Part shown: piece after piece, positions 47,969 to 58,545 of the stretch | How the letters are laid out: every line of letters starts with the position of its first letter | How positions within the stretch are numbered: the first letter of the stretch is position 1 | Source of the DNA: Ornithodoros turicata | Lineage: Eukaryota > Arthropoda > Arachnida > Ixodida > Argasidae | Direction: 5' to 3' | NCBI RefSeq assembly: GCF_037126465.1 | Contig: NC_088202.1 | Coordinates: 30,302,213 to 30,366,212, forward strand | DNA length: 64,000 nucleotides | Translations under genes and position numbers: made by a program | The notes under the pieces: generated by a model | Told to the model about the DNA's origin: nothing | The model's input: the letters and a program-made list of their open reading frames with translations, nothing else | Databases searched by the model: none

Positions 47969-48310
47969 GAGAGGGAAACGCGGAATGGTGTAGCACTGCA
48001 TAAGTTCAACTTTCGATTGGCCAAGTGATTGTCTCAAACCAAAAGCGGTAAGAAACAGAGACATTATCTTCATGGTGAGCTAATACGATAAGGAATTCCT
48101 AATTTCAGGGTTGTTTGTGTACGCGTCAAATTAAACTTAGACACCTCACCCTTCATTTTGACTCACACGCGAGCAGGAATCTCGAATTTGTGGAAGCTCG
48201 CGAGACAAACCTATGTATAGCATCTGCTGTTCATCCTCAGGAAAGAAATGCAATTTCTTTTCTTTATTGTGAGCTGTTTGATTCTAGTGATCTCGGGCGT
48301 ATTGCGAGCT
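47969..48310 (+). repeat. Repeat D copy (D2)
   Basis: Uninterrupted D copy; the reference for the insertions in D1. Confidence 0.65.
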
Positions 48311-48387
48311 TTTATGATTTCCCCCTACGTCGTTACCCTACGCCGCGAGACAATTGAGTATGAATACGAGCGACGCCACAGGACTGC

Positions 48388-48790
48388 TTTGGCCTAACTT
48401 TGCACAATGCAGGCTGGCCATTGCTTGGCAAGTCATTGGCCAGGGTACAGATCCGTATCAAGAAACAAGCTTGTTGGCCGATAATGCACCAACCAAGGTC
48501 AGGTAGGCGAGCCTAGCTATTGCCCAGATTGGCTAGGCCTTTGTTGCTTGGGCATATATAGTTGGCCCATCGTTGCTGTTAATTGGTGGGCCGCCATCTA
48601 GCCGACAAGGTGCCGGCTATTGCCTAGACTTGGTTCTACACTGGCCCTCCCTGCGTTGGCCCATGTCTTATAGGTCGGCCTGCTACATTGGCACAAGGCT
48701 AGCAGTATTAAATCAGGCCGAGTAAGGCCATTGTCAATCCCCAAGCTTGGCCCAACCTTTTTTTGCAAGGACGGCCCAACGCCTTTTAGG
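48388..48790 (+). repeat. TTGGCCAA-word arrays T4 and following
   Basis: T4 (48388-48552) ends GTTGCTTGGG and matches T5 at 54971-55142. A further stretch, 48553-48790, continues with TTGGCCCA, GGCCGCC and CAAGCTTGG words. Confidence 0.6.
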
Positions 48791-48896
48791 TGGAAAGCGC
48801 ACGTCAACCCGGCATTTTTCCGACGTTGTTTTTCCCCTTGGGCTGGTGTTTCGCGGGAAATTTAACAGATCTACTTTTTGGTTATGACGTTTCGGT

Positions 48897-49225
48897 TACA
48901 CTCTTTAAAAAAGGGTACAGCAGTTACACCGTTTATGAGGTAATAGTTGTCGCATATGTTGTGTCCAAAAGGTTGCAAAGTTCTACCTGCTACCTCACTC
49001 TCAAAACAGAACTTCACCGCATCGCACGTTGTCCGCCAACCATTGCACAAATGATAGGGTTATCACTTCTGATTCGGTGAGCGAGGGGGGCGTAGCCCTT
49101 TTTTGTAGCAATTTGGATATATGATAATTGCTTTTACCACTCTTTTACACCCTTTATCAAACGCTATGTCGACCTGGGTGGTAACTGTAGAAGTTTCCAC
49201 CTTTTACAACCTTTTGTAGCGTGTA
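48897..49225. mobile_element. Non-autonomous element, ACACC/GGTGT-type ends
   Basis: Left end TACACTCTTTAAAAAAGGGT; right end, reversed, TACACGCTACAAAAGGTTGT. TTTTACACCC and TTACACCG words lie subterminally. Relative of 56865-57808. Confidence 0.45.
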
Positions 49226-49504
49226 GCACGCCCAGTTCTGCGCAGCAACACGTTGTTACCACGCAAATGTGAACGCGCCAGACCATATTGTAGGAGGAAG
49301 AAAAGGTCGGCTAACGATGACACAAGTGCAGCTAAAATAGCTAATGAAAGGTTAGCCTTTTTTTGCTCTATTCATCACTACAAAGTTGATCCTCCCTACT
49401 TATTCTCATCAGGAGTTCATCGTCATCGCTCTCCGACGAGCGGGAAAGAAACTACTACACCAAGCAGCACGTAATTATGTATGGATACCATAACGGCGTT
49501 GCTA

Positions 49505-49655
49505 CTAGTGAGTTTTAGTATATCGTACGCTATCGCCTTTGCGCACGTAAAGGATAGCGTTGGTGGTCCTGCGCACGCGCAAGACACAAGCAGAACCACC
49601 ACGCTATCTCTTACGTACGCAAAGACGACAGCGTACGTTATACTAAACTTACTAC
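49505..49655. repeat. Palindromic MITE
   Basis: 49505-49571 pairs with 49588-49654 nearly throughout (TAGTATATCGTACGCTATCG against CAGCGTACGTTATACTA). TA flanks are possible. Confidence 0.75.
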
Positions 49656-50456
49656 TGTCGCCTGTCGCAGTACTCCTTGGGATTGCACTCCGTCGCACGA
49701 CCGATTTCCTCGGTGCGCGTCGGGGCAATTCGGCGGCGAAAAGAGCGGGTGCACCCCGTTAATCGAAGACGTCCGGTGGGCACCGGTGCGGTTTATCGAA
49801 GATGGGCTGCCGCACAAGTGTGCACCAGTGTGCACCATTGCGCACCGGTGCAGTGTATCGAATATGGTATCACATTGACATGACTGCTTTATTTCTGGTT
49901 CAAAATCATGCGTTACATTTTAGCATGTACTTGAGCAAGCACAGCAGTTGCTTATATGCCAACAGGTAAAAAAAAAAAAAAAAGAAACACGCACCAATAT
50001 ATGAATATATAACAGGTGCCTACTCTCACTACAAATGTCTGCTTTTTCTCTGCAGTTAAAACGAAGAAAAGGAAGACAGAGTCCAGGGGGGTAATAATGA
50101 AATAACAAAAATCAAGATAGAAAGTATAGATCACCTAAAAACGCCTTTAAATAAAGCTTTCGGGCAGGGTCTGCGCTTCAAGAGGTTCACTAAATCGGGT
50201 GCATCTCTGCACTAAAATGGGCGCTTCAAAGTTCGGTTTGAAACATAACATAAATGGTATAATGAACAAAAAAGTCCAGATCGAAGACTTGTACTGTCAA
50301 GTGCAGGATGGGACAAGTCCTGATAGCTCGTATACAGAAGTAGAGAAAACAGAATTAACAGATATACTATGCAAGGTGCTTCACCGAACGTGAAAAAATC
50401 GCATTCGAGAGAGATATACTTGTCTGAATATTACGTGGTCGACGCTACTTACATTG
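49656..50456. other. Mostly unassigned; GCACCGGTGC words
   Basis: 49760-49860 holds GGGCACCGGTGCGG, AGTGTGCACCAGTGTGCACC and GCGCACCGGTGC with TATCGAA words, a possible small word array. The rest has nothing recognised. Confidence 0.35.
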
Positions 50457-51130
50457 GGGGAAATTTTGCCATCACCTCTGAGCGCTTTTATGAAATTTAA
50501 TTCGCGGAAAATTGAAATTCCCCAATCGATCTCCGAAATTTACCAAGTCAACCTCATGTTCCTTTTCTTTTCTTTCTTTTTTTATAGAGAGAAACAAAAA
50601 GCGCACGTCGGGTTTACCCCATTGCACTGCAAAACACGTCTCTTACTTCTTCTGGGATGGCTGGAAAAAAATATGCGCAAACCGATGTTTCGAGGGGCGC
50701 AAATTGCCGGCCGAGCTCAGCTCTTCGTCAAGGTAATACAAGATGCGCGGGAAGAGAAACGGTCACCCCCACCCCGTTTCCTTCTCGCTCTCATTTTAGA
50801 TAACTTTACGTTGCAGCTACGCTGCCGTTAGCAGTAAAAGTTTGGAAAAGGAAAAGCGAACGGGCAGGGCCTCCTCGCACCGCTTCTTTCGGAGATCTGA
50901 GCGCAGCAATTTTCGCACCTTGGAACGACGGTTTTCGCATGTCTTTTTTTTTTCCTGGCTATTGTTACTGTAGTAGTGAATGTATTTTGCAATACTGTGG
51001 GGTAAATCCGGTATGCGCATTCTGTTAAAAGAACAAAACTTGCGAATTTCAAAGTGAACTGGAAAAATTCAATGTCTCGCGAATTAAATTTGATAACAGT
51101 GCTCAGAAGACCTGGCAAAATCTCCTGCGA
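50457..51130. repeat. Diverged long inverted repeat
   Basis: 50457-50815 and the reverse complement of 50840-51130 align along their length: TTTGCCA, GAAATTTAATTCGCGG/CAAATTTAATTCGCGA, GGGTTTACCCCATTGCACTG / GGATTTACCCCACAGTATTG, GGGCGCAAATTGC/GGTGCGAAAATTGC. The divergence suggests an old foldback element. Confidence 0.65.
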
Positions 51131-51164
51131 GATAAATAGCGTTGACCGCATAGTGTTCAGACAT

Positions 51165-51490
51165 GTAGAGTTTTGAATACGCCAGTAGTAGGAGTGTTGG
51201 CCGAGAGAGACCAGGGGCGAGTACGTTCCATGGACCCCTGGGCCCTGCCCTGAGTCCTGCGCGTATTTTTCCCCACGCGGCGCGTGTGCGGAGGGTTGTC
51301 CGCGAGGTTATAACATGCATAGACATGCAAAGAGGAGTCATACACAAAAAGTACAAGTTGAAATATATTTATTAAAGCCAATAGTGCTGGGAATTGTGCA
51401 AATTGTGATGCCATGAAGGAGAAAAACCAAGCCAAAAATCCTTCACCACCTGTAACAGAATAAATAAAAACACAACACAGTACATGTAAA
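51165..51490 (-). repeat. Inverted arm, left
   Basis: High similarity to the reverse complement of 53800-54115. On the minus strand it keeps an open frame including FFSFMASQFAQFPALLALIN and YNLADNP, also open in the other arm. Both arms carry TTTAATAAATATATT. Confidence 0.7.
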
Positions 51491-51600
51491 GAATATACAT
51501 AATTTATTCGCTATATCCAGCCATCAGATCCTGAAAGAAAACATAATATCATCATTCATCACATTGCTTACCAAGTGTTTAATTACGGAGCCCCGCACCA

Positions 51601-51842
51601 ACGACCTGAAAGATGACGTCTTATTGTAGGAAACTACATTCGCATTCAATAACACATTCAATACTGCGGCCACACTGTATAATCTGAAAAAGACACATTT
51701 TAATATCAACAATCACAGTTCCATTATAGCAACAATAATCTGAAAGAAAGTCTCCTTTATTATCATATTCTACTTTCAATAATACATACAATACTGAGGT
51801 GACATTGGATAATCTGAAAAAGGTACATTTTAATATCCATTG
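51601..51842. repeat. Tandem repeat, about 120 bp unit
   Basis: Two units (51601-51712, 51728-51842) share CAATACTG, GATAATCTGAAAAAG and ACATTTTAATATC; a weaker third lies upstream. Confidence 0.55.
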
Positions 51843-52019
51843 AATCCATGGAAGGCCATGGGACATGAACGGCAAGGACGACACGAACACAAGAGGAGAT
51901 AAAATTTATAACACTACAGTTAATCAAAGAATATATTCTTAATCAATGCGATTACAATCAAAATTACAAATTTTATGATAAAAGTCTAATATTCCAATAT
52001 GTGACCAGGGGGGGGGGGG

Positions 52020-52440
52020 AATATGTTTATTAAAAAAAAAGAAAGGAAAGGTTAGCCATGCAAAGAGCCGGCTTGCTATTCCGAAAAAAAGAAAAAAGGG
52101 GAAGGGGCAAACGAAAAAGAAAAGGAAGGAAAAGGAAAAAAGGGGGATCGACACAGAGGAAAGAAAGAAAAACAAAAAGCAACAAAAAGAAAGGAAAGGG
52201 AAAGAAAACAAGAAACAGAAAGAAAGGAAAGGAAAAGAAAAGAGAAACAAAAAGAAAGGAAAGGGGAAGAAAACAAGAAACAAAAAGAAAGGAAAGGAAA
52301 AGAAAAGAGAAACACAAAGAAAGAAAAGAGGAACAACAAGAAAGAAAAGAGGAACAACAAGAAAGAAAAGAGAAACAGAAAGAAAGAAAAGAGAAACAGA
52401 AAGAAAGAAAAGAGAAACAGAAAGAAGAGAATAAACACTA
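52020..52440. repeat. Polypurine/polypyrimidine tract
   Basis: About 400 bp almost purely A and G on the plus strand (GAAAGAAAAGAGAAACA-like units), lying in the LINE 3' UTR. It produces long Lys/Arg or Phe/Leu frames that are not genes. Confidence 0.9.
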
Positions 52441-52447
52441 CACAACG

Positions 52448-53350
52448 TTACATGCAGTTCACGAGTCCTGAGACTCGGAGAAAACCGAGGAGAGCGGCAG
52501 TGACAGCCCACTGGTTGGGGTGCAAGACGGGGCCAAGAAGAGCGGCCAACGAAAAGTCGTTACAGCCAATCTGGAGCAGACGGCAACGGAGGGTGTCCCT
52601 ATGTTGAAGGTACTGCTGGCAATACAGGAGTTGGTGTGGGATGTCCGCTTCCACTCCACAGACATTACAGTTTGGTGAATTTAGCCGACCCATCTTGAAG
52701 AGAAGTGAGGGTGTACGGGCAACATTGAGTCGTAGGCGGTGGAGAAGGGATTCTTCTTTACGGCTGCGGTGGCAAGTGATGACGAACTCCATCAATGGGT
52801 CGATAGACCGTAGGAATGAGTTGTAAGTCGTTGTTTCGGTACGGAACTGCTGAGCACATGTGGCACACCGACGGCGTATGTATAGACGGCATGTTGAGGC
52901 TGTAAGCGGCAGAGGTGCCAGGGCCGAAGTGTCCTCAGACCCAGCGCGTCTCGCTACTGCGTCTGCTCGGGTATTTCCATACACGCCTACGTGGCCAGGG
53001 ATCCATTGAAACGTGATGTTGTAACCACTGGCGAAGAGTTCATTGAATTTTTGAAGCGTCATGGTATGCAAATCGCTTATTATGCTGGGGCGAGATGACG
53101 ACAACATATCTAGTGATGCCTTGCTGTCGGTAAGAATCACCCACGTTCCGTGCCCGGATTCGGTAATATGCTCCAGTGCTGCCAGGATACCAAACAGTTC
53201 GGCTTCTGTCGAGGACACTGTATAGGGGAGTTTGAAACCGTGGCCCAGGTCTTCATCCGGAATGTAGAAAGCCGCGCTCGAACTACCTTCGGTTACCGAG
53301 CCATCTGTGTATATATGGCGACTTAGTCGGTGTGTTGAGGCGAGGTGCTC
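52448..53350 (-). CDS. LINE ORF2 C-terminal part: RNase H and zinc finger
   Basis: Open from the first base of the insertion to TAA: 300 codons, beginning EHLASTHRLSRHIYTDGS (TDGS at 53297-53308). First ATG at 53218. RNase H acidic residues are all present: Asp of YTDGS, Glu of SSTEAELFG, Asp of LTDSKAS, and Asp of NTRADAVA after FQWIPGHVGVYG. RLRLNVAR and a C-X2-C...H...C finger (CNVCGVEADIPHQLLYC) follow, then LLGPVLHPNQW and LRVSGLVNCM. The endonuclease and RT are lost by 5' truncation, so it cannot move itself. No frameshift or stop suggests recent insertion of an I/R1/LOA-like element. Confidence 0.85.
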   Translation of the reverse strand, partial: EHLASTHRLSRHIYTDGSVTEGSSSAAFYIPDEDLGHGFKLPYTVSSTEAELFGILAALEHITESGHGTWVILTDSKASLDMLSSSRPSIISDLHTMTLQKFNELFASGYNITFQWIPGHVGVYGNTRADAVARRAGSEDTSALAPLPLTASTCRLYIRRRCATCAQQFRTETTTYNSFLRSIDPLMEFVITCHRSRKEESLLHRLRLNVARTPSLLFKMGRLNSPNCNVCGVEADIPHQLLYCQQYLQHRDTLRCRLLQIGCNDFSLAALLGPVLHPNQWAVTAALLGFLRVSGLVNCM

Positions 53351-53664
53351 CTATGTGACCACCATAGTGGAGATTTAATTACAACTTCTGATAGATGTAT
53401 GTAATTAATTGTGAACATCAGAGACCCCAGAAGACCTTGGGATATGAACGACAAGAATGACACGAACACAAGAGGAAATAAAATCTATAACACCACATTT
53501 AATCAAAGAAGTTATTCTTACTCAAAACAACGGAGGAGGAGAATAATCTATCATTTTAACTATCATAAAATCATCCTCATGACATAATCTAATCTAACAC
53601 TATATAATTTTCATTCTAACAGGCACTACAAACCTTACTTTGTTTTATGAATCCAACACAGAAG

Positions 53665-53790
53665 ATAGATATGATAAAAATGAACTTCACCAGATAGCAC
53701 GATCCTAGCCAACAACCAGCTCTAATAATATCTGCACTGATTTGTTGAAGACGGGAGGCGTACGCCTGTTTTGTGGCAGGTACGAACATT
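53665..53790 (-). repeat. Foldback MITE, half copy
   Basis: ATGAACTTCACCAGATAGCA, TGATTTGTTGAAGACGGGAGG, CGTACGCCTGTTTTGTGGCA match 63010-63110 and the reverse of 5180-5275. Confidence 0.55.
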
Positions 53791-53799
53791 TCGAGCACA

Positions 53800-54115
53800 A
53801 TAGGGTACTTGTACTGTGTTATGTTTTTATTTGTTCTATTACAGGTGGTGAAGGTTTTTCAGCTTGGTTTTTCTCCTTCATGGCATCACAATTGGCACAA
53901 TTCCCAGCACTATTGGCTTTAATAAATATATTTCAACTTGTACTTTTTGTGTATGATTCCTCTTTGCATGTCTATGTAAGTTATAACCTCGCGGACAACC
54001 CTTCGCACACGCGCCTCGTGGGGAAAAATACGCGCAGGACTCAGGGCAGGGCGCAGGGGTCCATGGAACGTACTCGCTCCTGGTCTCTCTCGGCCAACCC
54101 TCCTACTACTTACGC
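53800..54115 (+). repeat. Inverted arm, right
   Basis: Partner of 51165-51490. The frame with FFSFMASQLAQFPALLALIN is open on the plus strand. Whether this is a coding remnant or chance is unclear. Confidence 0.7.
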
Positions 54116-54144
54116 CTTCTTTTTTTGTTTTGTTTTTTATGTTA

Positions 54145-54212
54145 GGTGAAACTTCCTCTACATTGCTTGTCTTGCGAGCTTCCGCAACTTCGAGAGCCCT
54201 GCTCGCCTCTGA
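54145..54212 (-). repeat. Repeat D copy (D4), first part
   Basis: TTGTCTTGCGAGCTTCCGC ... GCCCTGCTCGC is the reverse complement of the end of D2. It continues at 55312-55450 after a 1.1-kb insertion. Confidence 0.6.
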
Positions 54213-55311
54213 CCCAAGCAAGCAATGGCCGATGGCCGGCGGTTGGCAAAAAGTTGGATGACAGCTGGCCAGTGACTCCTGTGGCCAGCCAACGTTGGCG
54301 TAATGTTGCATACTGGTACTCGGAGCGACATACTTGGCAAGCCGTCGGCCAAGGAACAGATCCGTACCAAGAAACGAGCTCGTTGGCCAAGCACTTTCCA
54401 AGCATGGCTAGGTTGGCAGGCCAAGCTCTTGCTAACCTTGGTCCAATCTCGATATGTCGCCTCGTGGAAAGGGTAACGCAGAATGGAGTAGCAGTGCATA
54501 AGCTCGACTTTCGATGGTCCAAGTGAATATCTCAAATCAAAAGCAGTAAGAAACGGAGGCGTCATCTTCATGGGGTGCTAATACGACAAGCAGTTCATCA
54601 TTTCAGTGTTCTTTGAGCATGCATTTAATTAAACTTGGACACCTCACCCTTTATTTTGACTATCAGGTGAACAGGGCTCTAGAATTTGTGAAAGCTCGCG
54701 AGGCAACCCATGTACAGTATCAGTTCTTCCTTAGGAAAGAAATGCAATTGCTTTTCTTTGTGAGCTCTTTTGGTCCTAGTTATCAAGGCATTTTGCTCTT
54801 TTTTTACTTTGAAAAGCCGTGCACATTGTCCATTGTGGGTAATTTATGAACTTTAAAATGCCGTGCTCACTGTCCGTGGTGGGAAATACAAGCAACAAAC
54901 AAAGAATGGTAAGTCGTTGCCTTACGTCGTGAGACATTTGAGTGTGGAAATGAGCAACGTCGCAGGAATGTTTTGGTCTATATCTTGGCACAATGTAGGC
55001 TAGCCAGTGCTTGGCAAGTCATTGGCCAAGGAACAGATCCGTATCAAGAAACAAGCTTGTTGGCCGATGCTGTACCAACCAAGGTCAGGCATGCCAGCCT
55101 GACCACTGCCAAGCTTGGCCCAACCTTTGTTTGTTACTTGGGTAGTTGGTTGAAGATTGGGAACACACTGGCTTGCCAAGTGTTGGCAAATTGTTGGCCA
55201 AGGAACAGATCCGTACCAAGAAACGACGTTGGCCAACCACAACCCAAGCGTGGCAAGGCTGGCTGGCCAAGCCAGTGCCAAGGTTGGCCCAAGGTTTTCC
55301 TGTTGCTTGGG
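54213..55311. mobile_element. Composite insertion of T arrays and D3
   Basis: Starts CCCAAGCAAGCAATGGCC and ends CCTGTTGCTTGGG. Contains T3 (54213-54467), D3 forward (54468-54800), T5 (about 54971-55142, ending TTACTTGGG) and T6 (55142-55311). All T parts share CAGATCCGTAYCAAGAAAC and TTGGCC words. Confidence 0.6.
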
Positions 55312-55450
55312 GAGCCAAAATGAAGGGTGAGATGTCGAAGTTTAATTCGATTACGCACACAAACAGCACTGAAGTGAGTAATTGCTTGGAGTATTAACTC
55401 ACCATCAAGATAACGTCTGTGTTTCGTAGTGCTTTTGGTTTGAGACACTC
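55312..55450 (-). repeat. Repeat D copy (D4), second part
   Basis: GAAGGGTGAGATGTCGAAG ... CTCACCATCAAGATAACGTC is reverse D. It also gives the empty site for the SINE at 4304-4476. Confidence 0.6.
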
Positions 55451-56265
55451 AGTAGGTCCCGAAACCAAACTTGCGCAGTGCTGCATCATTGCGCGTTTCT
55501 TTCTTTGTCGCAATAAGTGATGTATGTAGCGTCCCGTAACGTGTCCCAAGTCAGATGTGTACGAGATAGTCCAGATGGAGTCACATTGAGATATCCATAG
55601 GACGTCCACACAAAGTTTCAACGGGACATCTCGTGGGTGTCGTATTCTTATTATCGTGCACTTGTTGCTCTAAATTACTCTTCGGAGATTCTCTTTCGTA
55701 GTGTGCAACTCAAAAAAGGTATTTAGGAATTGCACGGAATTTATTCGCTAAGATAGATGTAAAATGAAAAAGAGGGACGCAGTTCGGTTTATCCGTTAAA
55801 TAGCAGCAAAGGTGGTTGATTCAATAGAAAACGTAGTTACAGTTTGAATGTAACGAAACATTCAAACTTGGAGAACCAGTTAGAGACGCAATTTTGTTTC
55901 AAAGACAGGCTTTCCAGACAACGGATTGTTTCCCCTTGAAACTGAATGAAAATTATAGGGCCTCACTGTTGCCATTGCAACTATGTACATTTTTTACATA
56001 GTTTCAATTGTAACAGTGAAGCACAATAATGCTCGTCTAAATAGCGCGTCCTGGTGTAGCCAGTCTCGAGTAGTTACGGACTAACATCTCCGTTTTTTTC
56101 TTTTATTAATCAATCAATAATCTTCGTTCAGTTTCAAGGAAAACCAGTTCGTTCCCAAGAAATACAGACCGTTTTCTAAAGTGTATCTGTTCGTGTACGA
56201 GGTTTCCTGAGTTGTTGGTTGACATGACCATGGTGCACTAGCTTGCAGTTGTAGCAATACAATAA
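55451..56265. other. Unassigned
   Basis: Nothing recognised. Confidence 0.4.
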
Positions 56266-56272
56266 TGTTGCC

Positions 56273-56366
56273 ATACATGCAAGTATTATCTCTTGCATAG
56301 CAAGTCGGTCTATGCCTGACTAACCTTTCCTCGTTTTTTTTTCAATAAACATATCCCCCCCCCCCC
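56273..56366 (+). mobile_element. C-tailed LINE 3' stub
   Basis: CATAGCAAGTCGGTC, GCCTGACTAACCTTTCCTCG, CAATAAACATATC and a C run. TGTTGCC at 56266-56272 and 56367-56373 is a possible 7-bp TSD. Confidence 0.7.
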
Positions 56367-56474
56367 CTGTTGCCCCGTCCTTCAGTCATCAATATCAGAA
56401 TACATAGGTTCCTTTGCGTGTTCTCTTCCATCTTTCAATCCATCCTAGGTAGCAATACAAGGTTCTCCTGTGCG

Positions 56475-58545
56475 AACAACAACAACAAATAAATCATGAC
56501 TATGGCCTGGGGTGATTCACCGCTTACGCCCATTACACGAGAAACGTGAGATGTCAAATATGAAAATAAGGTTATGTGCAAGTACAACTCTTGAACTCCC
56601 GTCCTCTGGTTGCGCAACGCTACGTCACACAAAAGGAAGAAGCACATGAAAGAAGCGCCAATGGTCCTTGAGATGCAGGGGAGGACCCTACAGCGTATGG
56701 AGCAAGCCAGTAGCCAAGAGGAACTCCAAGAACATCAGAAGACCTCGACGGTGTTGCACATGGCCCTGACATGGGCCAAGAATTGCAGCCAGGTTGAACG
56801 TCTGTCGGCTAGCACCACTCAGCTGAGCACAGAGTTGCCGCCTCTCCGTTTCGTAGAGCGTACAAATATTTTCACACCTTTAAAGGTGTAAAATTGGTGT
56901 ATTCTCATGTATTACACCTATTTTACACCCTAAAACCTTGGCTTGAAAATTTTCGAGGGTGTAACTATGGTGAATTGCACCCTTTTATGAGGCATTGTCA
57001 AGAGGGTGTGATGAGGGTACAACAGAGGGTGTATTTGGAGGTGGGACAGGCTCCATTACACAGGCTAAATGTATTCCTGTTCCTGTGCAGTGTTGGAGTG
57101 CTTGTGGTACTCAGAACTTAAGCTTGTGATACAAGTTGTGATATAAGGACCAAATGCACAGTTACTCAACATTTGGCACACTGTCATCTAACCCCTCAAG
57201 GTTAGATGACTGGAAAATATAAAATTACTACTATGTGATAAAGCTGTATTAAGTGATACGTTTGAATACCTTCATGCCTACGTAATGTAGGATATGTATG
57301 CTGCATGGCATAATGTCAACCTAATAAAAGCATAACTATTCAGTTCCTGTGATTGTGTCTGATATGTATGATGCGCGCATATACCCACATCAATCACCTA
57401 TAACATGTGTGTGCTGTGCAACATGTGTCTGCAATGTCCTATTTTGGCTTCACACAGGGTACAACTGAGTAGTATACCTGGAAAGTATTACAAGTTCAGT
57501 GTGAGAAAAGTATATTCTTGACTTTTTAAAGAATATTTTGCATGGCTGTGATCGAAGAGTGATGCCAAGATAGCCACAATTACACTCCAAAGTACCAGGC
57601 ATGTGCCTTCTGTAAAAACTAGAAACACTATATTTTCGCAGTGAAGCTGTAATAATTTCCAGCTGCCTCTTCTATGGTTTGCAGGTTACATTACACCCTT
57701 CCATACAATTACACCGTTGATTTCTTGATGGTGTTCCGTTACACCTTAAAAGGTGTGCGCCATGCACATGTTCTTTTACACCGTTTAAGGTGTAAAATTG
57801 TTTAGAGTGTACGTTGAGACGAAGCATGTGCAGGAGGGACGTAAAATAGCGTGGTAAACGGTCAGGAGCTGAGAAGGACATAGTGGGATCCACTTCATAC
57901 ATGAGAGACTTATCTGTGATGTCCCGACTCCACTGCTGGCGAGCTAGTGGCTGAATGAGCTCATTCAGAAGTGATCTCCTGTCTCCTCTTGATAACACCG
58001 TTGGTGATAAAGCCGTTGCCGCTCTATCAGCTTCTTCGTTTCTGCCCAAACCACAGTGACCCGGGACCCACTGCAAGGATATATGATGACCGTGATCGCT
58101 TAGACGCTGAACCTCATGGAGGATATCAGAGACAACTGGGACGAGCGATCCACGTATTCCCATGTTGGCTATACATTGAAGAGCAGCCTTTGAATCTGAG
58201 TAGATGACAATGACAAAGACGAATCGTCACAGGACGTCTTACTTAGAAACAACAGGATAGCATATAGCTCAGCCGACGTTGATGATGTGCGGTGTGAGAG
58301 ACGGTATCCATGTGACACAACCGTCAGTCGGAATAACAAATGCAGACGATGAACATTCATGACTGGAGGATCCGTCAGTGAAAACTGCAGTGTGGTCAGA
58401 ATATCGACTGTGCATCATATCCGCTGCAAGCTGTTTCATAGCTGATGTGTGCGGACTCATTGTATTGCTCCGAAATAGCGACATGTAAGTGGAGGTCACG
58501 AAGGCACTACAACTCGTACTCAACCATGTGCGTAGCATGACCGCT
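56475..58545 (-). pseudogene. LINE family Z, split by a DNA element
   Basis: Minus-strand RNase H: VFTDGSSS (TDGS 58368-58379), SSTSAELYAIL, IYSDSKAALQC, LQWVPGHCGLGRNEEADRAA, then LARQQW and LRLNV at about 57815. An inserted element (56865-57808) follows. Coding resumes with LYETERRQLCAQLSGASRQT, FNLAAILGPC and LEFLLATGLLHTL, stop at 56688-56690. The 3' UTR ends GGTGAATCACCCCAGG and (TTG)n. Frameshifts lie near 58210 and 58270. The zinc-finger segment between LRLNV and LYETER is missing. Confidence 0.7.
56865..57808. mobile_element. ACACC/GGTGT-word element inside LINE Z
   Basis: Bounded by GTAC (56861-56864, 57809-57812). Both ends carry TTTTACACC/GGTGTAAAAT words: CACACCTTTAAAGGTGTAAA at left, TTTACACCGTTTAAGGTGTA at right. 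The middle has no recognised coding. Confidence 0.6.

Larger units (their letters stand above)
52008..53351 (-). mobile_element. Young 5'-truncated LINE with C-run 3' end
   Basis: A perfect 10-bp TSD TATGTGACCA at 51998-52007 and 53352-53361 defines a 1,344-bp insertion. On the minus strand it consists of an open ORF2 C-terminus, a long polypyrimidine 3' UTR, GGCTAACCTTTCC, AATAAACATATTC and a terminal C run. It has inserted between the two inverted arms at 51165-51490 and 53800-54115. It is the reference for stubs at 15737, 35918, 45336, 47004 and 56273. Confidence 0.85.

Noticed and set aside
46458..48790. CRISPR-like spacing of repeated words
   Set aside because: Words are degenerate and irregularly spaced, and the genome is animal-like.
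51939..52511. 190-codon Phe/Leu-rich frame (and Lys/Arg-rich frame opposite)
   Set aside because: Products of the polypurine tract in the LINE 3' UTR.
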